Assembly: GCF_030035675.1 (NCBI RefSeq)
Contig: NC_084480.1
Span: forward strand, 289,750,394-289,814,393
Origin: Rhineura floridana
Lineage: Eukaryota; Chordata; Lepidosauria; Squamata; Rhineuridae
Direction of reading: 5' to 3'
DNA: 64,000 bases
In this document: positions 30,668-42,189 of the stretch, piece by piece
Numbering within the stretch: the stretch's first letter is position 1
How the letters are laid out: each line of letters begins with the position of its first letter
Notes under the pieces: model-generated
Database searches by the model: none
The model's input: only the letters and a program-made list of their open reading frames with translations
Told to the model about the DNA's origin: nothing
Translations under genes and position numbers: made by a program

Positions 30668-33237
30668 GGACACGGACTGCCTTCAAGTCGATTCTGACTT
30701 ATGGTGACCCTATGAATAGGGTCCCGTTTGCTTTCACTAAAAAAGCTGCACAAAAAGCTTCTAAATGAGAAAAAACGCACATTTTTTGCTAATAGCTGGC
30801 GTGCATTGGGGTTGGCCGCTCTCCAAGGAAACGACTCATTTTGGGGACTGGTTCAGGGTGGCCTCACACAAAATTTTTCTGTTTCAGTTCCTCCGGTATC
30901 CTCAGAATCCTGGGTTTTACATTTTCATACAATTTTGGGGAATAAAGGCTCCACACCCCCTTTTATTAAGGAAGTCCCTATCTCTCTCCCCCCTTGGCCT
31001 ACAGTTAACAGCGCAGATACAGAGAAATTAATATCCACTCTCCGCCCTGGGAAAGCTCCGGGGGAAGATATGATGCCCCCCAAATTATTTCTCACTGATC
31101 TTACTTGGTGGAGTCCAATTTTAGCTACACTTTTCTCTAAAATAAATGCCACTGGCAATATTCCCCTGGGGTGGCGCACAAGTATAGTGGTGCCCATTTT
31201 TAAGAAAGGTGACCTTTCTGATCCATCCAACTACAGACCTATTAGCCTGCTAGACGTAGCATCTAAATTATACGGACGCTTCCTTCTAAACAAACTATTA
31301 GACTGGGATAATAAATACTCCCTTATTCATGTGGAGCAAGCAGGTTTTAGAAAACGCAGAAACACCCTTGATCATGCCTTTGTCCTATATCACCTTATAA
31401 ATAAGATCAAACTCAGGATGAGTAAGTCTCTCTATTTAGCATTTATTGATTTTTCCTCAGCTTTTGATTTAATTGACAGAGATTTATTGTGGCGTAAATT
31501 ACACCAGGCTGGCATTGATAAGAGACTGCTGTGGTTAATTCAGTCCCTTCACCAAGAAAATCGGTTAAGGGTCCGCTCTGGCCTGAATGGAGCCCTTTCT
31601 TGTGAAATCCCGGTCGGAAGAGGCGTCAAACAAGGATGTATATTGGCCCCTTTCCTGTTCAATTTCTTTATTAATGACCTTATTCCCGCAATGGACTCTC
31701 CCGATTTCTTTCCCCCTTCAGTGGGAAGCAGGAAAATAGCGTCTTTGCTTTATGCTGATGATCTGGTATTGCTGTCCCAAAATAAAATCGGGCTGAAAAG
31801 AATGTTGCAACGGCTAGAAGAATACTGTGAGGCCCAACATCTACATGTCAACTACTCCAAAACTAAAATAATGGTTTGTGGAAAATATAGTAGGTCAAAA
31901 TCCATCTGGTCCCTAAATGGCCAACCCCTCGAACAGGTTAATACCTTTAAATATCTAGGCATTTACTTTAATAACAAGCTCTGTTGGGGCCCTCACATGG
32001 CGATGACTAAGTTGATGGCCGCAAGGTCCAGTGGCCAATTAAAGAAGTTTTTCTATTCATGCGGAGGCCAACTTATAAACCCAATGGTAAAAATTTATGC
32101 GGCCAAACTCCTCCCTAAAATCTTATACGGCGCAGAACTTCGGGGCCACTCAGAGAAAGCGAGTCTCGAAGTGCTCCAAAACACGTTTATGAAACAAATA
32201 ATGGGCCTTCCAAAAAATACCCCATCAGCCCACTTAAGAGCGGAACTTGGTCTTCCCTTTTTGGCAGCCAGGATTGACTTGGCCTTTTTGAGATATTGGA
32301 AAAGGGTATCTTTCACAGATGATTCTCCCCTTACAAAACTCTGTTGGCTTGACGCTCAGGGGGTGGGTGACTGGGCCTCTAAATGCACTGAATTATTAAT
32401 ATTTTACGATCTTACTTTAAGCAAATTGTTAAGTTTTATTCCTACTGATTTACGAAACTGGATTTTTAACCATGATGCATACCAAGATAGAGCATCAATT
32501 GTGGCAGCCTCTTTCTCTTCTTGGTTCCCACAAATTAAACTCAACCATGCCCCGGCTGCCTATTTTGCTACCTTGACTCACGCTTCATTGTGCAGAGCCT
32601 TCACAGAGTTGCGGTTTCAAACCATGCCCACAGCTATCTTAGAGGGTAGATATAAAGGTATTCCGCCCGCAGAACGTCTCTGTATTTTTGGTTGCAAGGT
32701 CCCTGAGGACTTAGTTCATTATATGTTTTTATGCCCCTTATATCAACACCCTAGAGAAAAGTTTTTAGCCCCTTTTCTTAGTACCATCAGGGGGCCCTTC
32801 CTATAAAAAACTATTAACGGATCTATTAATGGACAGTAACAACCAGACCACAATTGTAGTGGCTAACTTTGCCCTTGTTGCTAAAAGGCTCAGAGCAAAG
32901 TATGTAAATTCGTTATGTAATTAAATCAGAGATGCATTTCAGATCCAGGTTTTGAATTTTAATACTTTTATTGTCCTCTACTGACATAAACAATGTTTGT
33001 GTGTTTCATTTTGTTACTTGTATGGTGCAACGGCCTATGGCTATATGCAAATAAAGTTATTGATTGATTGAATAGGGTTTGTCATGGTAAGCGGTATTCG
33101 GAGGTGGTTTACCATTGCCTTCCTCTGAGGCTGAGAGGCAGTGACTAGCCCAAGGCAGTGAGCTGCATGGCTGTGTGGGGATTTGAACCCTGGTCTCCCA
33201 GGTCATAGTCCAACATACTAACCACTACACCACACTG
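30668..33237 (-). mobile_element. BovB-tail SINE split by a LINE
   Basis: The SINE lies on the minus strand. Its tail (GCCTTCAAGTCGATTCTGAC, TTATGGTGACCCTATGAATA) is at 30679-30722. Its body and head (GTTTACCATTGCCTTCCTCT, GGGGATTTGAACCCTGG, ACCACTACACCACACTG) are at 33069-33237. A LINE of 2346 bp sits between with a 10-bp target duplication. Confidence 0.9.
30723..33068 (+). mobile_element. Non-LTR LINE of unresolved clade, 5'-truncated, long open RT frame
   Basis: An open frame from 30728 to 32806 (692 residues) encodes a non-LTR reverse transcriptase: RPGKAPGEDMMPPKLF, FKKGDLSDPSNYRPISLLDV, LAFIDFSSAFDLIDRDLLW, GVKQGCILAPFLFNFFINDL, catalytic SLLYADDLVLLSQ, HLHVNYSKTKIMVCGK and NTFKYLGIYF. 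A C-terminal Cys-His-Cys knuckle follows (CIFGCKVPEDLVHYMFLC). One frameshift near 32800 separates the last about 40 residues, which end at a TAA near 32931. The tail is AATAAAGTTATTGATTGATTG. The insertion duplicates TGAATAGGGT (30713-30722 and 33069-33078). The motifs differ from L2, CR1, BovB and L1; Vingi-like or R4-like are possibilities I cannot separate. The upstream endonuclease is absent by truncation. Confidence 0.88.
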
Positions 33238-33332
33238 ATTCTCACCTCACATGGAACACATGAAATTTTTTTAAAAAGTTTTCCTCTTTGCTGCAGTGAG
33301 AGCAGCAGCCACTAGGGCTGGAAACTTAAATG

Positions 33333-33488
33333 GTAAAAAGAGGAAGACCAAACAAGAGATGGATTGATTCCATAAAGGAAGCCACAGACCTGAACTTATA
33401 AGATCTGAACAAGGCGGTTCATGACAGATGCTGTTGGAGGCCACTGATTCATAGGGTTGCCATAAGTCGTAATCGACTTGAAGAGCCA
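33333..33488 (+). mobile_element. BovB LINE 3' end fragment
   Basis: AAAGAGGAAGACCAAACAAG, AGATGGATTGATTCCATAAA, GGAAGCCACAGACCTGAAC and ATAGGGTTGCCATAAGTCGT match the last 155 bp of the BovB copy at 25637-27656 almost base for base. It encodes the KRGRPNKRWIDSVKEATDL region. Confidence 0.88.
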
Positions 33489-33960
33489 TCCTAGTGGGGG
33501 GAGAGAATCTATGGCAGAGTGTTGCAGTCAAGAAGATTGGAAACTTCAGCATCCATAATGAGGGTCTTTGGGGAACTCTGGTTTGACATGAGTGGAGTAG
33601 AAAAACTCACCCCCCTTAGTAAGATTTGTAAGAGATTGCCATTGTTGGGAAAAACTGTCACAAAACCACATGGCATCCTGCGCTCACTACAAGAACAGGG
33701 AACCAACTTATTTGCCTAAGGTGTATAATGAGTGAGTTCTTGATGTCAAGGTGAATGTGAGCATTTACCCCCATCTATTGGTGTCAATAGTGTACAATTT
33801 CAATAATAAATGTTTCTAGGTTTTCAGTACATTCAGGAGGGGTCTCCAGTAGGATGCTTGAGATACATTCAAAGTTTACGTGTGATCTAGATAGTTAAAT
33901 GGTAAAATAAAAAAAAAGGAGCTAGATGATGTATATTATTTGTTTAAATATTAGTTTAAA
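33489..33960. other. Intergenic stretch, nothing recognised
   Basis: No gene or named repeat. Confidence 0.35.
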
Positions 33961-34856
33961 TGTTTTAAAATGGGAGATCAGAGATTGTGTTTGTAAAGAA
34001 GGCATGAGAAAGAGACTTCAGATAATTAAAAGAGATTATGGGGACCATGGGACATTTAATAAAGACCAACAGAAGAGTTAAGTTGGTAGAAATATTAAAT
34101 GCCTCTGTACTGTTGGAAGATTGCAAAGAATATCCTGTTGTAGTCCCTAGCAAGTTGAAATGAGGAAGCTAGCTTTGCTGTTACAGCACACATGCATAAG
34201 GTAGTAAGATTATATAAAATGCTGAAATAAGAGTTAATATAAGGTGTAGTTTAAATAAAATCATTGATCTAAAGTTTATATAGGTATAGATTGTAGATAA
34301 TCATAAAGTAAAAATAGTACCAGGTAAGGCTTTAATAAAGAAGGTCACCTTGGGACAGCAATGATTTACAGTATGGTCAGAAAAAGCCCCTTCTCCCTTA
34401 AAAGTAGTGACAGAAGGTAAAAACCACAAGATTTACCACAAAAAGATGAACGTTGGTGCAGTTTGGAATAAACGATCTATGTAAACAAGGGCAGATCCTT
34501 CTTGGAAGAGGGGTATGTTCTAAGGACAGTGAGACCCAATCAATGTAGGAAGATTAGCATAAAATAATTAGTGGGGCAGGAGTTTACTGGAAGTGGGGAG
34601 AAGAAAGTATTTAAGTGGGAACCCAGGGACAGCAGCGTTAGTCTGCTCTGAAACCCAGACATGTGTTGTCGTTGGGGGGAGAGGTGGCCCAAGGATCTTT
34701 GCTATCTTTTAGTGTTTGTGAGTATTCAGTTTACTTTGCTTGCTGAGAAGTGCGGAGAGTGAGTTCTTGTGGTTGCTTCTATTTTTCCTGTTTTCAATAA
34801 AAATCTTCTTTCAAATGATGAGTCTTGCTTTGGGTTCCTACTTTTGCTGGGTTTTA
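33961..34856 (+). repeat. Possible LTR-like remnant
   Basis: The stretch has a promoter-like TATTTAAGTGGGAACCC at about 34608, a downstream AATAAA (34796) followed by a T-rich stretch, and an end TGGGTTTTACA near 34856. This arrangement is seen in LTRs. I could not find matching ends or a target duplication, so the call is weak. Confidence 0.25.
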
Positions 34857-35229
34857 CAGAGGGAGGTTATCTGTGCATGGAATGGATGCAGAGGTGGCTT
34901 CAGTAGGAAGGAAATTATTGCAGCTCCAGATATGGCAGTCTTTCTCACTTGCTGGGTATGGGTTAGGCAACCGGGATCCAGTGAATCCAAGGCCTCCCCT
35001 GATCCAATTCTTTTCATCCCTTACCATTGAAGCACTGGCAGCAGCATTTTCCACAGCCGCAACAAGGAACCCCCCCCCCAAAATCTCATCTTTTCCTCTG
35101 CCCACAGAGGGGGATATCCGCAGGATCCAAGGCTCCTCAGCTACCTTTCCAGGAAGATTTACATTGTACATGGTGTATCAATTAACTAAAACAGCAGCTA
35201 CTAGTTATGACAGCTATATATTACCATAT
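34857..35229. other. Intergenic stretch, nothing recognised
   Basis: No gene or named repeat; a C9 run near 35071. Confidence 0.3.
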
Positions 35230-35585
35230 ATACATACAGGGGACCCACCCTGTAGAATTCCCTCCCCTTAAATATTAGACAGGTGCCATGTTGGTTATCT
35301 TTTCGGTGCCTATTGAAGACCTCCCTCTTTCAACAAGCCTTTAGGTTGAGACCTGTCCCAGTCTGCGACTGTGTTGGAATTGCCTTTTAATGTTTTTAAA
35401 CATTTTTTTTTTAAAAACACAGTTTTTAACTTTTTTTAAAAGATGTCTTGAATGCTGTTTTGTTTTAATGTATTTTAAAGTCTGTTTTTATGATGTTTTA
35501 AAGGGTTTTTAGTGCTTTTGTTTGCTGCCCTGGGCTGCCGCTGGGAGGAAGGGTGGGATATAAATCAAATAACAAATAAATAAAT
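35230..35585 (+). mobile_element. L2-type LINE 3' end
   Basis: CCTGTAGAATTCCCTCCCCT, TTAAATATTAGACAGGTGCC and CCTCTTTCAACAAGCCTTTA (C-terminal end of ORF2), a T-rich 3' UTR, then CTGGGCTGCCGCTGGGAGG and (AAAT)n. Closest relative: 42190-42945. Confidence 0.82.
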
Positions 35586-35589
35586 ATTG

Positions 35590-35722
35590 CCTCCAGTATC
35601 AAAAGCAATATGCCTCTGAATACCAGTTGCTGTGGATCAAGAGGGCTATTCTGTTCATGTCAGAACGCTGGATGAGATAAGCCTTTGCTCTGATCAGTGG
35701 GGCTCTTCTTATGTTCTTTAAT
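35590..35722 (+). mobile_element. CR1/L3-type LINE 3' end fragment
   Basis: CAATATGCCTCTGAATACCA, GTTGCTGTGGATCAAGAGG and GGGGCTCTTCTTATGTTCTT, the terminus of the family also at 45095-45475. It lies directly after the preceding L2 tail. Confidence 0.65.
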
Positions 35723-36599
35723 CAAATATTAAAACTTGTTCTGGTGCAACTGAGATCCACATAAGCCAAAATGGTCAGTTGGCTCTTTCTTCCTTGCACC
35801 AAATTTGATGGGAATTAACTTTTCAATCCAGATTGTAGCTAACACTACAATCCTATGCACATTTACTTGGTATTTAAGCCCTCTGAATTCAATGGCACTT
35901 GCCAAGTAAACATACATAGGATTGCATTACAAAGTTAGCAGGTATTTTGCCACATTGGGTAAAACCTCTATGGCAGGTAGGAAAAACTGTTCCCCATCCA
36001 GATCATGCTGGGCTGCAACACCCATCATCTTTGACTGTTCACCATATGGTGACTGGGACTAAAGGGAGTCCAAAACATTTAGTGGGCCAGAGGTTCTCCA
36101 CCCCTGCTCTATGGTTTTTTCTTCTAGTAATATGTTTTAAGAGACTCCTGAAAACATATTTTTTTTCTGGTCCCTAAGGTAGGACTTTTTACCTGTCTCT
36201 TTGTACTTTTGCCATTATATTTTACTATCTGTTTTTATGATGTGTTTATGATATTATGCCATGTTCTTATATATTGTACACTGTGTAGATATTAAATGTT
36301 AAGTGGTCTAGAAATTTTCTAAATATATAAACTGATGTTAACGGAGCTGATCTGAAACCATTATCAACAATATGTCTTGAACCCGGACATTGCTCAATGG
36401 TTACGAGGTCTGAACAGTTTTTGAAGCTGCTTGAAGTCTGGGCTAAACACTAATTACTAGGAATATACCTACCCATTATTTTGGGAGATGACTGGGAAAA
36501 TATTTGGATCCAAGTTCAAGAGTATAATGAGCTTCTAATTTTAATCTAGAGAAAAATTCTCTTCAAGTATCTACAGGCTAACAAATATGAGTCTAAAAT
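35723..36599. other. Intergenic stretch with weak repeats
   Basis: 35840-35932 is a copy of the TTACTTGG dispersed repeat (CACTACAATCCTATGCACAT, ATACATAGGATTGCATTAC, clearly palindromic). 35940-36115 is a degraded hAT-like piece. 36120-36330 may be an old LINE tail. Confidence 0.4.
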
Positions 36600-38708
36600 A
36601 TGAAACACTAATTCTCAACATCCAATTCATTTTTAAGTGCTGATGCCATTACGGTGTTTTAGACCACTAGGAAATATAAGAGACTATACTCACTGTTCCA
36701 AGTTCATCGAAGAAATCAGCACAACTGATATCCTCTTGACCTCCTCTTGCCCATGCTTTCCCCCCATTTTTTAAAAAGTGTTATTCAGTGCAAAGCCCCA
36801 AGAGAAAATCATGCCAATTCCTCAGCATGCCTGAGAAAAATATCACCCTCAGTTATTTTATACCATGTTTTCTATTTGTGGTTTTTTAATTTAAAAAACT
36901 ACAAAAATAGAAAACAAATAGACCTTCAGGTTTCTCTTTACAAAGTACCTCAACACATCATAATTTTTTTTAATTTGATACATCTTAAAACATTGTCAGT
37001 GTTTCCGACAGCATAACACAACAAGAAATCCACAAGACTTTAAACATGCTTTAAAATGACATTCAGCAAAGTATCAAAAATTTAATAAATAGCATACCGT
37101 CAGACACAAATACATTTTTCATACTAAATCATTAAGTCTACTTAGACTGGGAAAGAATAAATATAACAGCAATTGATAATCTTAACCTTATCGAAAGATG
37201 GATTTCTTGATATCATCTAGTAACAACAACCATTTTCTGGTCACAGAACTTGAAACTATGTTTTCCCCTCACTTGTGTGTTTTGCACCAATAATGTGATG
37301 AAACAAAAATAAGCCCTTGAAACATACCGAATATTTCTTTTTCTTTTTTTAAAGAGCACAAACTGACGCCAGGTAAACCAGCTTTTTTAAATACAATGAA
37401 TAAATAGGAAATTAGTAAAGCAAATTCAGTTGCAGCAACAAACAACAGAAGAAAGCAAGAACAGCGCCATGGAAATATTATATATATATATATATTTCAT
37501 TGCAGTATTAGAGACTAGTACTTAAAGTGATAGTGCTTGTGCACTAAGCTCTTTAGAGACTTCAACATAGTTTTAGTGCAAATCCCTTTAGACCAAACAA
37601 ATTTAAACCCTATTAGGGAAAAGATCCATTAGCAGTTGGAACATATTTTCTAGAGTTATATGTACCTATTTCAGCTTTAAAAAAACGTATTATATACGAG
37701 AATTAAATGCATATTTTAACTGCTTCGGATATCTATCTTCAAAGAAAGACAAAAAACAACTTTGAATTTTTACACCTTATTTGGTTGTACCATACTAGAC
37801 CAACTTATTAAAGTCAATGTTATAAAAGCTACAAAAGATTTTTTTTGCCATCAGTTTATCTAAGTTAACCTCTGTTTGAACTTTTAAAAGAAAAAATATA
37901 TATAGTGTATTGGAGAAAGTCTCTCTTCCCTCTGAAAAAGTTCAGCATGATGACAATCAGTAATTAGACAATTATATTATAAACCACAAGAGGAAAAAAA
38001 GAATACTTTTAGCAATGATAAGCATTTAGTATATCCAGGTAAAATTATATTGGCAATAGTACGTTTGTTTTTATTTCAAAAAGGAATAAATATTCTGTAC
38101 AAACTAGCCTGACAACCTGCAGTGAGTGGCAGGCAGACAAAAGTGGTTGAGCAGCTAAGTTTCTGCTTTGAATTACACCAGCATGTTGAAACTATCTGAA
38201 ACAAGAGGGCTTCCAATATTACCTTATTCTGCTTTAACCTTTAAAGTTTGGGTTTGAAGGAACTAGCTACAGATGCAAGCTTCTGCCAATACTTAAAATG
38301 CAAATGTTCAGACAAATCTGAGGAATGTATTTTGAAAGGCTCTACAAATCTCATCTGTTGCTTGTGTGTTTCACAACTTACAAAGATATTCTGTCTGCAG
38401 TCACTTCCTTACACAGGTTTTAATGCTAACAGAAAAAAGGAGCTGTAGGCAAAGCCCTCGGAAGTTGACCTTTAAAGAATAACCAAACAGCAACAGATGC
38501 ACATTATGTATGCTGACCAGGAAAAAACTTTTGCTTTAGTTGCCATGACAAAGATTCATTCAGTCATGCACAGTAACATTTTTAAGTCACATGATTTGCC
38601 CTGGATTCTTTTTGAAATGAAAAACTAGTTTTTTCTTTAATTATGAAGTACAAAACAATCACCAATATTGCTCCAACTTACATACATTTTCATCCATTCA
38701 AACCACAC
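36600..38708 (-). other. LRP12: Probable LRP12 3' UTR
   Basis: This stretch directly after the LRP12 stop codon is AT-rich and almost free of interspersed repeats, unlike its surroundings, as expected of a long 3' UTR. A minus-strand AATAAA (TTTATT on the plus strand) lies near 38069, and ATTAAA-type signals lie near 37085 and 36971. Which is used cannot be decided. A short (AT)n run occurs near 37480. Confidence 0.45.
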
Positions 38709-39569
38709 TTAACAAAGTAGCAATGCCTCATCATCGCTAGTTTCATTTTTCAGTGTTGATTCTAAGCAAGTGTCAGGTATCTGGGCAGTATGTACAATAC
38801 CACAACGCTCACAAGGGCCATCTCGATTACAGGACCGTATTCCACTATGTGTTGCACTGTAAGGTTGTCTAAGCCCTTGTCCTTGTTCTGAGGTGAGATC
38901 AAGAAGAGGTCTTGAACAGTCATTCACATCAAAGTCTGATGCTACATCAGAAGTGGGAATCAGCATTTCAACATCATCATCGTCATCTCTTCCTCCACCT
39001 ACCCCATTATCAAGCTGTCTCAAAGGACTTTGGTTCTGATTCACTGGACTTGATCTCCCTAAAGTGAAGCGTACCCAACGTAATCCTTGAGTCATACGAC
39101 TAAGTGCACTAGAGAACTGATGGCGCCCTGGACTGCATCTTGGGGGCTCCACACTTGCCGTTTCTCTTCCATTGTCTGTACTGCCACTGGTATTCTGAAC
39201 TGAGGAAGTTCCGCAAACCACAGCTGCTTCCACTGCTGTTGCAGGAGGGACCTTCTGAGGCAAAGTAGCAGCAACACCACCAACAGCACCTGCTGTGTCT
39301 CTTCGTTCAGTTTCTGTGTCTGTATCATCAGACTCTACTGAAAAGAGGTTTCGGTGAGAGCCATTTCTTTCAGCTTCTCTATTAGTATTCTGGTTGGCAA
39401 TATCATCTCCATCTGATGAAACCAGTGCCAGAGATCCAGAATGACGAGATCTTGCAAAATTAAAGATTCGGTTCCAAATATTACTCGATCGGCCAGCAAT
39501 TGGAAGCCTAATAGAGGTAAATCCAAGCTGAGATCGCACTGCTAGTCTCAAATTTTCTAAAACTGAAGC
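38709..39569 (-). CDS. LRP12: LRP12 last coding exon (cytoplasmic tail, stop)
   Basis: This exon encodes 286 residues from ASVLENLRLAVRSQLGF to the C-terminus DDEALLLC and a TAA stop (38709-38711). It follows a clean acceptor (TTTTCACAG|GCTTCAG) in phase 0. It is the bulk of the LRP12 intracellular tail: a conserved start (AGRSSNIWNRIFNFARSRH), a less conserved Ser/Thr-rich middle, an acidic stretch of five Asp before VEML, and a conserved end with CERCGIVHTAQIPDTCLE. In human LRP12 this tail binds cytoplasmic adaptors; nothing more specific can be read here. Compared with the human protein from memory, the two ends are nearly identical, while the middle has many substitutions and small indels. 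Confidence 0.95.
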   Translation of the reverse strand, partial: ASVLENLRLAVRSQLGFTSIRLPIAGRSSNIWNRIFNFARSRHSGSLALVSSDGDDIANQNTNREAERNGSHRNLFSVESDDTDTETERRDTAGAVGGVAATLPQKVPPATAVEAAVVCGTSSVQNTSGSTDNGRETASVEPPRCSPGRHQFSSALSRMTQGLRWVRFTLGRSSPVNQNQSPLRQLDNGVGGGRDDDDDVEMLIPTSDVASDFDVNDCSRPLLDLTSEQGQGLRQPYSATHSGIRSCNRDGPCERCGIVHTAQIPDTCLESTLKNETSDDEALLLC

Positions 39570-40846
39570 CTGTGAAAACAAAAACATGGATGAGTCAAAT
39601 GCCATGCAGAACAAGCACCTTTGAAAGGAATGTGATGCTTTCCCCTCCTATTTCATTTCACCATGATGAGTGTCTCATGGTGTTTGCTTATACACAATGC
39701 TTCCTTCTTTCTGGGAAGATATTATTATACCAATTAACTTCTGTCTTTGAAATTGCCATTTTTCATTCTGGATTACATTCTAGTCCAATGGGTACCCACA
39801 GAATCCAAAGGCTGAGGCCTGCTAGAGCGACACCAGTGGCCAAATGAACTGTACTACTGCCTGCCCAATTGCCTCTTTACAGTGAGCTGATGTCCGACTG
39901 CACTTGGTCAGCAAGGAGAAAATTGCTTATAATAAAAGAAGATCTCCAGATAAGCTTAATTCAATGTGGTGACAGTTACAAGACTTGCACACAAATTAAC
40001 TTATTTGGTTGTTCTTTAGTTAAACATACGTATATAAGATTCATTTTGTTGAGGGTTGAGGATTGAATTCAGTAAGACTGCTGATGTTCTTTTATATGTT
40101 TACATTTACAGTCTATCAAAATAAAACAACAAATATATACATGTGATATGTATCTAATGCATTTCTGAAATCTAGCACCCATTTATAGTATGTTTCAAGT
40201 GAGCAAAATTATTTATACAATACTTATCCACATTTAGGCACCCTGAATCAACGGCTTCATTTTCTGGTTATTTTTTATGCTTAAGAAGCTTCTTAGCAAT
40301 TCCTTAAATGGTTTCAGCTAAAAAAAGGGCAAAATTTCCTAATGTTGAGTTTGATGAGATATGCATTTTATGAATTTAGTTTCAACAAATTATGTGTTCA
40401 TTCCAATGACAATATACTTTGTGTATTGGAGGAAGCTATATTCAGCGACAATATAAAACCTTTGTATGATCACAAAGAGCTGTATCTCCTATATATTTGC
40501 TAGATTTATGTTCAGGGAACAAGTGTACATTCATTGAAGTGACTGAAAGGGGGGGGTCACCAGTTTGCCTTTGCTTTATGAAAGTGTCAGGAGACACCAC
40601 TGAATTTCAAATAACAATATGAATTGGGGAATGTTACACAAGGCTATTAAGCGCCACCATGTGGTGTTTTGTGTTTTAACACCAATCTAATATGTAATAG
40701 ACTGATTGCTATGCCATTCAGAGTATTTTCCCCCCAAAGGTATCACAGCACTCACCACACTGAGGCTGAGGTTGAAACGTCTGCAAAACTAGTTTTTCAT
40801 GTGAAGGGCAGGGGCCTTTAAGGTTGTTTTTCACAAAGAACAGCTA
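39570..40846. other. LRP12 intron, unique part
   Basis: Intron between the last two coding exons, 3' part. AT-rich, no repeat I can name, no small exon seen. Confidence 0.5.
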
Positions 40847-41158
40847 AAGGTAAAGGTAAAGGTGTCCCCACACTTGTAGTGTGAGTTGTTTCCGACTCTT
40901 AGGGTGACATCTTGCGATGTTTACTAGGCAGACCATATATATGGGGTGGGATTGCCAGTTCCGTCCCCGGCCTTTCTTTACCCCCCAGCATATGCCGGAT
41001 ACTCATTTTACCAACCACGGATGGATGGAAGGCTGAGTGGACCTCGACCCCTTTTACCGGAGATTTGACTTCCTCCTTTCGTTGGAATCGAACTCCGGCC
41101 ATGAGCAGAGCTTCGGCTGCGTTACCGCCACTTACCACTCTGCGCCACGGAGAATCTT
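40847..41158 (-). mobile_element. tRNA-derived SINE with (AGGTAA)n-type tail
   Basis: On the minus strand it starts TCCGTGGCGCAGAGTGGTAA with box B GGAGTTCGATTCCAACG. It continues with TCAGCCTTCCATCCATCCG and GGTAAAATGAGTATCCGGCA and ends in repeated CCTTTACCTTTA. This family is distinct from the BovB-tail SINEs and abundant in squamates. The copy is nearly full length, about 310 bp. Confidence 0.85.
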
Positions 41159-41324
41159 AAAGAACAGCTATCCATGCCAATTTTGGAAATGGGGAACTTT
41201 TAATATAGACTATGATATTCATTTTATTTCTATACCACTTTTTAAGAATAAAATTATTCCTGGTGTCTGGTTAGGGAGACGAAAGGGACAAGCAAGTGGA
41301 AAAGAAGCATGAGTAATGCTAAGG

Positions 41325-41399
41325 CTGCAATCCAATATATGTCTACTCAGAAGTAAGCTCCATTGAGTTCAGTGGGACTTACTCCCCGGTAAGTGTGTA
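41325..41399. repeat. Dispersed short repeat cut by a Tigger MITE
   Basis: GGCTGCAATCCAATATATGT, CTACTCAGAAGTAAGCTCCA and TTGAGTTCAGTGGGACTTAC. It continues after the MITE as CTGGATTTTAGCCT. It is the clearest copy of the TTACT...AGTAA family here. Confidence 0.55.
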
Positions 41400-41639
41400 C
41401 AGTAGGGCCCCGCTAATACGGCAGGTTAGGGACCAGGCCCCTGCCGTAAAGCGGAAATCACCATAAAGCGGAACCCATAGACTATAATGGGCCGTGTTGC
41501 GTGAAAATGATGTGAACATGTTGCAAAACGCCGTAAAAGCGCAAAATCGGCTTTAAAATGGGGAATTTCCCCGAATTGAAGGCCACCGCATGAGTGGAAC
41601 GCCACAAAAAGGAACGCCGGTAAGCGGGGCCCTACTGTA
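41398..41639. mobile_element. Tigger/pogo-type MITE
   Basis: The element 41400-41637 (238 bp) begins CAGTAGGGCCCCGCTAAT and ends AGCGGGGCCCTACTG, with inner inverted repeats (ACGGCAGG, GTAAAGCGGAA). It is flanked by TA on both sides. CAG...CTG ends with a TA duplication are typical of Tigger-like mariners. No transposase is encoded. Confidence 0.85.
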
Positions 41640-42189
41640 CTGGATTTTAGCCTAAGGCAGCAAGCAATCACTCAAGAAATCAAGAACTAAATGTTCAACT
41701 GTAAGAGGTAAAACAGTTACTTCAATGTGCACCATATGGTTTCTTAAGAAAAACACAGCATTCACATGAACAGACACTCAGTTATCCAGACATCTACTAA
41801 ATGGCGACATCTTTTCACAGGTAACTGGACTTACTCTTCAAGCATCAACTATAGTTTTGGTGTGCAAAAAATAATACCGTAGAAAGGAGATACAGAAACT
41901 TGTAAATCTTCTGCAGCTCAATTCACACTTTAGAATTTCAGAACAACATATGGACACGCCTATAAAGGCTGCCACAGTGTACGCTTTGGAACGACTTTAT
42001 TAATAGTGTTTTCAGTCCACTAGATCTTAGTGTTTTTAACACCTACTCCCTTTCTTTAGCAAAGAATGAGGAATATCCAAGAGAATTCTAAGCACCTTCA
42101 CCAAACTACATATCCCAGAGTTTCTGGAGGAAGCCATGAAAGTTAATCTGATTCAAAACTGCTATCAGTTTCTAGTGAGGATATATATT
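41640..42189. other. LRP12 intron, nothing recognised
   Basis: No exon or named repeat. Confidence 0.35.
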
